DNA of 34,511 bases from an uncultured Shimia sp. (GTDB taxonomy: Bacteria; Pseudomonadota; Alphaproteobacteria; Rhodobacterales; Rhodobacteraceae), in the NCBI RefSeq assembly GCF_913054185.1, contig NZ_CAJXIV010000035.1, positions 1 to 34,511 of the forward strand. The letters are read 5' to 3'. The notes under the pieces were generated by a model. It worked only from the letters and a program-made list of their open reading frames with translations, was not told the DNA's origin and ran no database searches. This document shows positions 33,581-34,511 of this stretch, piece after piece. Within the stretch, counting starts at the first letter, position 1; every line of letters starts with the position of its first letter. Made by a program: the position numbers and the translations under genes.

Positions 33581-34312
33581 TCAAAAGGCGTGTTTCTCGC
33601 GCAGCGCCGCCACAGTGTCGCCATTTGCAGCCAACCACACGTTAAACGCCTCAACCACATCCGGACGCGAGGTCGACGACAGGTGATAATTTGACACAGA
33701 ATGCGGCAGGCTTTCATCAAACACCAACGCATCTTCGTCTTTGCCAAGTTCACGCAAAACGCGTCGCACCACGTCCTGGTTGGCATAAGCCCCGTCAATA
33801 CGTCCAACAAGTGCCTGACGGACCATGCCGATAAAGCTGGCATTTTCCGTCAAGTCCGCGTCACCGGCATTGATCCGGTCAAGCCAGGAGTACGGGGTAA
33901 ACCCAAGCACTGTCCCAAGCCTTTCCACTTCTTCTACGGGACGTCCAACTTGGTCTGGAAGCACCATCACCCCGTCGATCGCCTCTGCGACAACCTCGGA
34001 ATACACCATGCCTTGGCCATCTTTGAGCTCAGAGGACCAATAGGCGTTGTCCGGGTATTTCAGATCCACATCCCCAGTCACAACTGCCTGCATCAGTCGA
34101 GTGATTGGCAACGCTTTGAACTCAATCTCAAACCCTTCGTCTGCGGCAAACGCCGACAATAGATCCGCCCCAAACCCTGTGTAATTTGTGCCGTCCCAGT
34201 TGTAATGCGGCAGGTATTCAATATTTTCCACGCCCACGACAAGGCGCTCGGCGTTGGCCGTACCGGCCACGCAAGCCACCGCAAGGCTTGCTGCTGCTAT
34301 CAAGTGCTTCAT
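33581..34312 (-). CDS. Orphan family 3 periplasmic solute-binding protein
   Basis: This 243-aa protein has a Sec signal (MKHLIAAASLAVACVAGTANA) followed by ERLVVGVENIEYLPHYNW, the start of an SBP_bac_3 fold, and ADLLSAFAADEGFEIEF in place of the usual first lobe. GDVDLKYPDNAYWSS differs from the usual GxxD block of amino acid receptors. No permease or ATPase gene is next to it, so it may serve a distant transporter, a sensor, or another role. It is preceded by a cluster of CTGAAA half-sites. Confidence 0.85.
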   Translation of the reverse strand: MKHLIAAASLAVACVAGTANAERLVVGVENIEYLPHYNWDGTNYTGFGADLLSAFAADEGFEIEFKALPITRLMQAVVTGDVDLKYPDNAYWSSELKDGQGMVYSEVVAEAIDGVMVLPDQVGRPVEEVERLGTVLGFTPYSWLDRINAGDADLTENASFIGMVRQALVGRIDGAYANQDVVRRVLRELGKDEDALVFDESLPHSVSNYHLSSTSRPDVVEAFNVWLAANGDTVAALREKHAF

Positions 34313-34390
34313 AGTCTATCTCCAATGGAAATTTTTCAGACCCGCACCTTCAGCCCCTGAAACTTTCCAATGTGTTGACTTCATCAATAG

Positions 34391-34405
34391 CTGAAACAGT
34401 TTCAG
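34391..34405. promoter_or_regulatory. Palindrome CTGAAAC-A-GTTTCAG, candidate operator
   Basis: Perfect 7-bp arms flank a single base. Further CTGAAA half-sites occur at 34334-34339 (reverse) and 34357-34362. They lie upstream of the binding-protein ATG, and the palindrome overlaps the stop of the preceding gene. Confidence 0.45.
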
Positions 34406-34511
34406 AAAAGCGCCAGTTGTCCGTCGCGCTCAAAAGGTACCTCAAACAGGTCACACCGAAGCGCAGGCATGTCCTTGGCCAGCCCATAGCGCACCCGCGC
34501 TTTCTCCACCC
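34402..34511 (-). CDS. 3' end of an unidentified gene, cut by the window edge
   Basis: An open frame enters from the right edge and ends in TGA after about 36 codons. The last residues read YGLAKDMPALRCDLFEVPFE then RDGQLALF. Codon use is like that of the neighbours. The fragment is too short for me to name a family. It is upstream of, and in the same direction as, the binding-protein gene, 89 bases apart. Confidence 0.5.
   Translation of the reverse strand, partial: VEKARVRYGLAKDMPALRCDLFEVPFERDGQLALF

Overview
The window looks like chromosomal DNA from a marine alphaproteobacterium of the Roseobacter group (Rhodobacterales). This rests on gene content: an RNase E whose S1 domain is split by a long acidic insertion, an F1-ATPase zeta-subunit (DUF1476) gene beside purC, a DctB/DctD-type pair, a betaine-homocysteine-type methyltransferase, and two liv-type ABC operons. 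I saw no rRNA, tRNA, CRISPR array, insertion sequence, prophage or plasmid origin. Gene density is high and many junctions are ATGA-type overlaps.

Left part (1-10.9 kb): a minus-strand five-gene branched-chain-amino-acid-type ABC operon (Tat-exported binding protein, LivH, LivM, LivG, LivF) is followed by a divergent pair, a polytopic membrane protein and an exported two-domain protein with a PCuAC-like fold that lacks copper ligands. A plus-strand hydantoinase/oxoprolinase pair (hyuA-hyuB) comes next. The transporter may feed the hydantoinase, but this is inference from position only.

Middle part (10.9-19 kb): glutaryl-CoA dehydrogenase (minus) faces away from an XRE-cupin regulator and a family III CoA-transferase (plus). 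A second complete liv-type operon on the minus strand converges on the CoA-transferase and overlaps its stop codon. It carries an extra 98-residue protein of unknown function between the binding protein and LivH. Together these suggest uptake, CoA activation and oxidation of glutarate or a related acid.

Housekeeping part (19-29 kb, minus strand): RNase E with a long leader, a HAD phosphatase, a DctD-like regulator that lacks the GAFTGA sigma54-contact loop, a DctB-like kinase, then purQ, purS and purC. The dct pair sits directly downstream of the purine genes.

Right part (28.7-34.5 kb): the ATPase zeta subunit, an MprF-like lipid aminoacyltransferase candidate and a homocysteine methyltransferase with a structured leader are on the plus strand. 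An AhpD-like protein, a secreted SNase-fold nuclease, an orphan family 3 binding protein and the 3' end of an unidentified gene are on the minus strand. Several perfect inverted repeats mark terminators and candidate operators.
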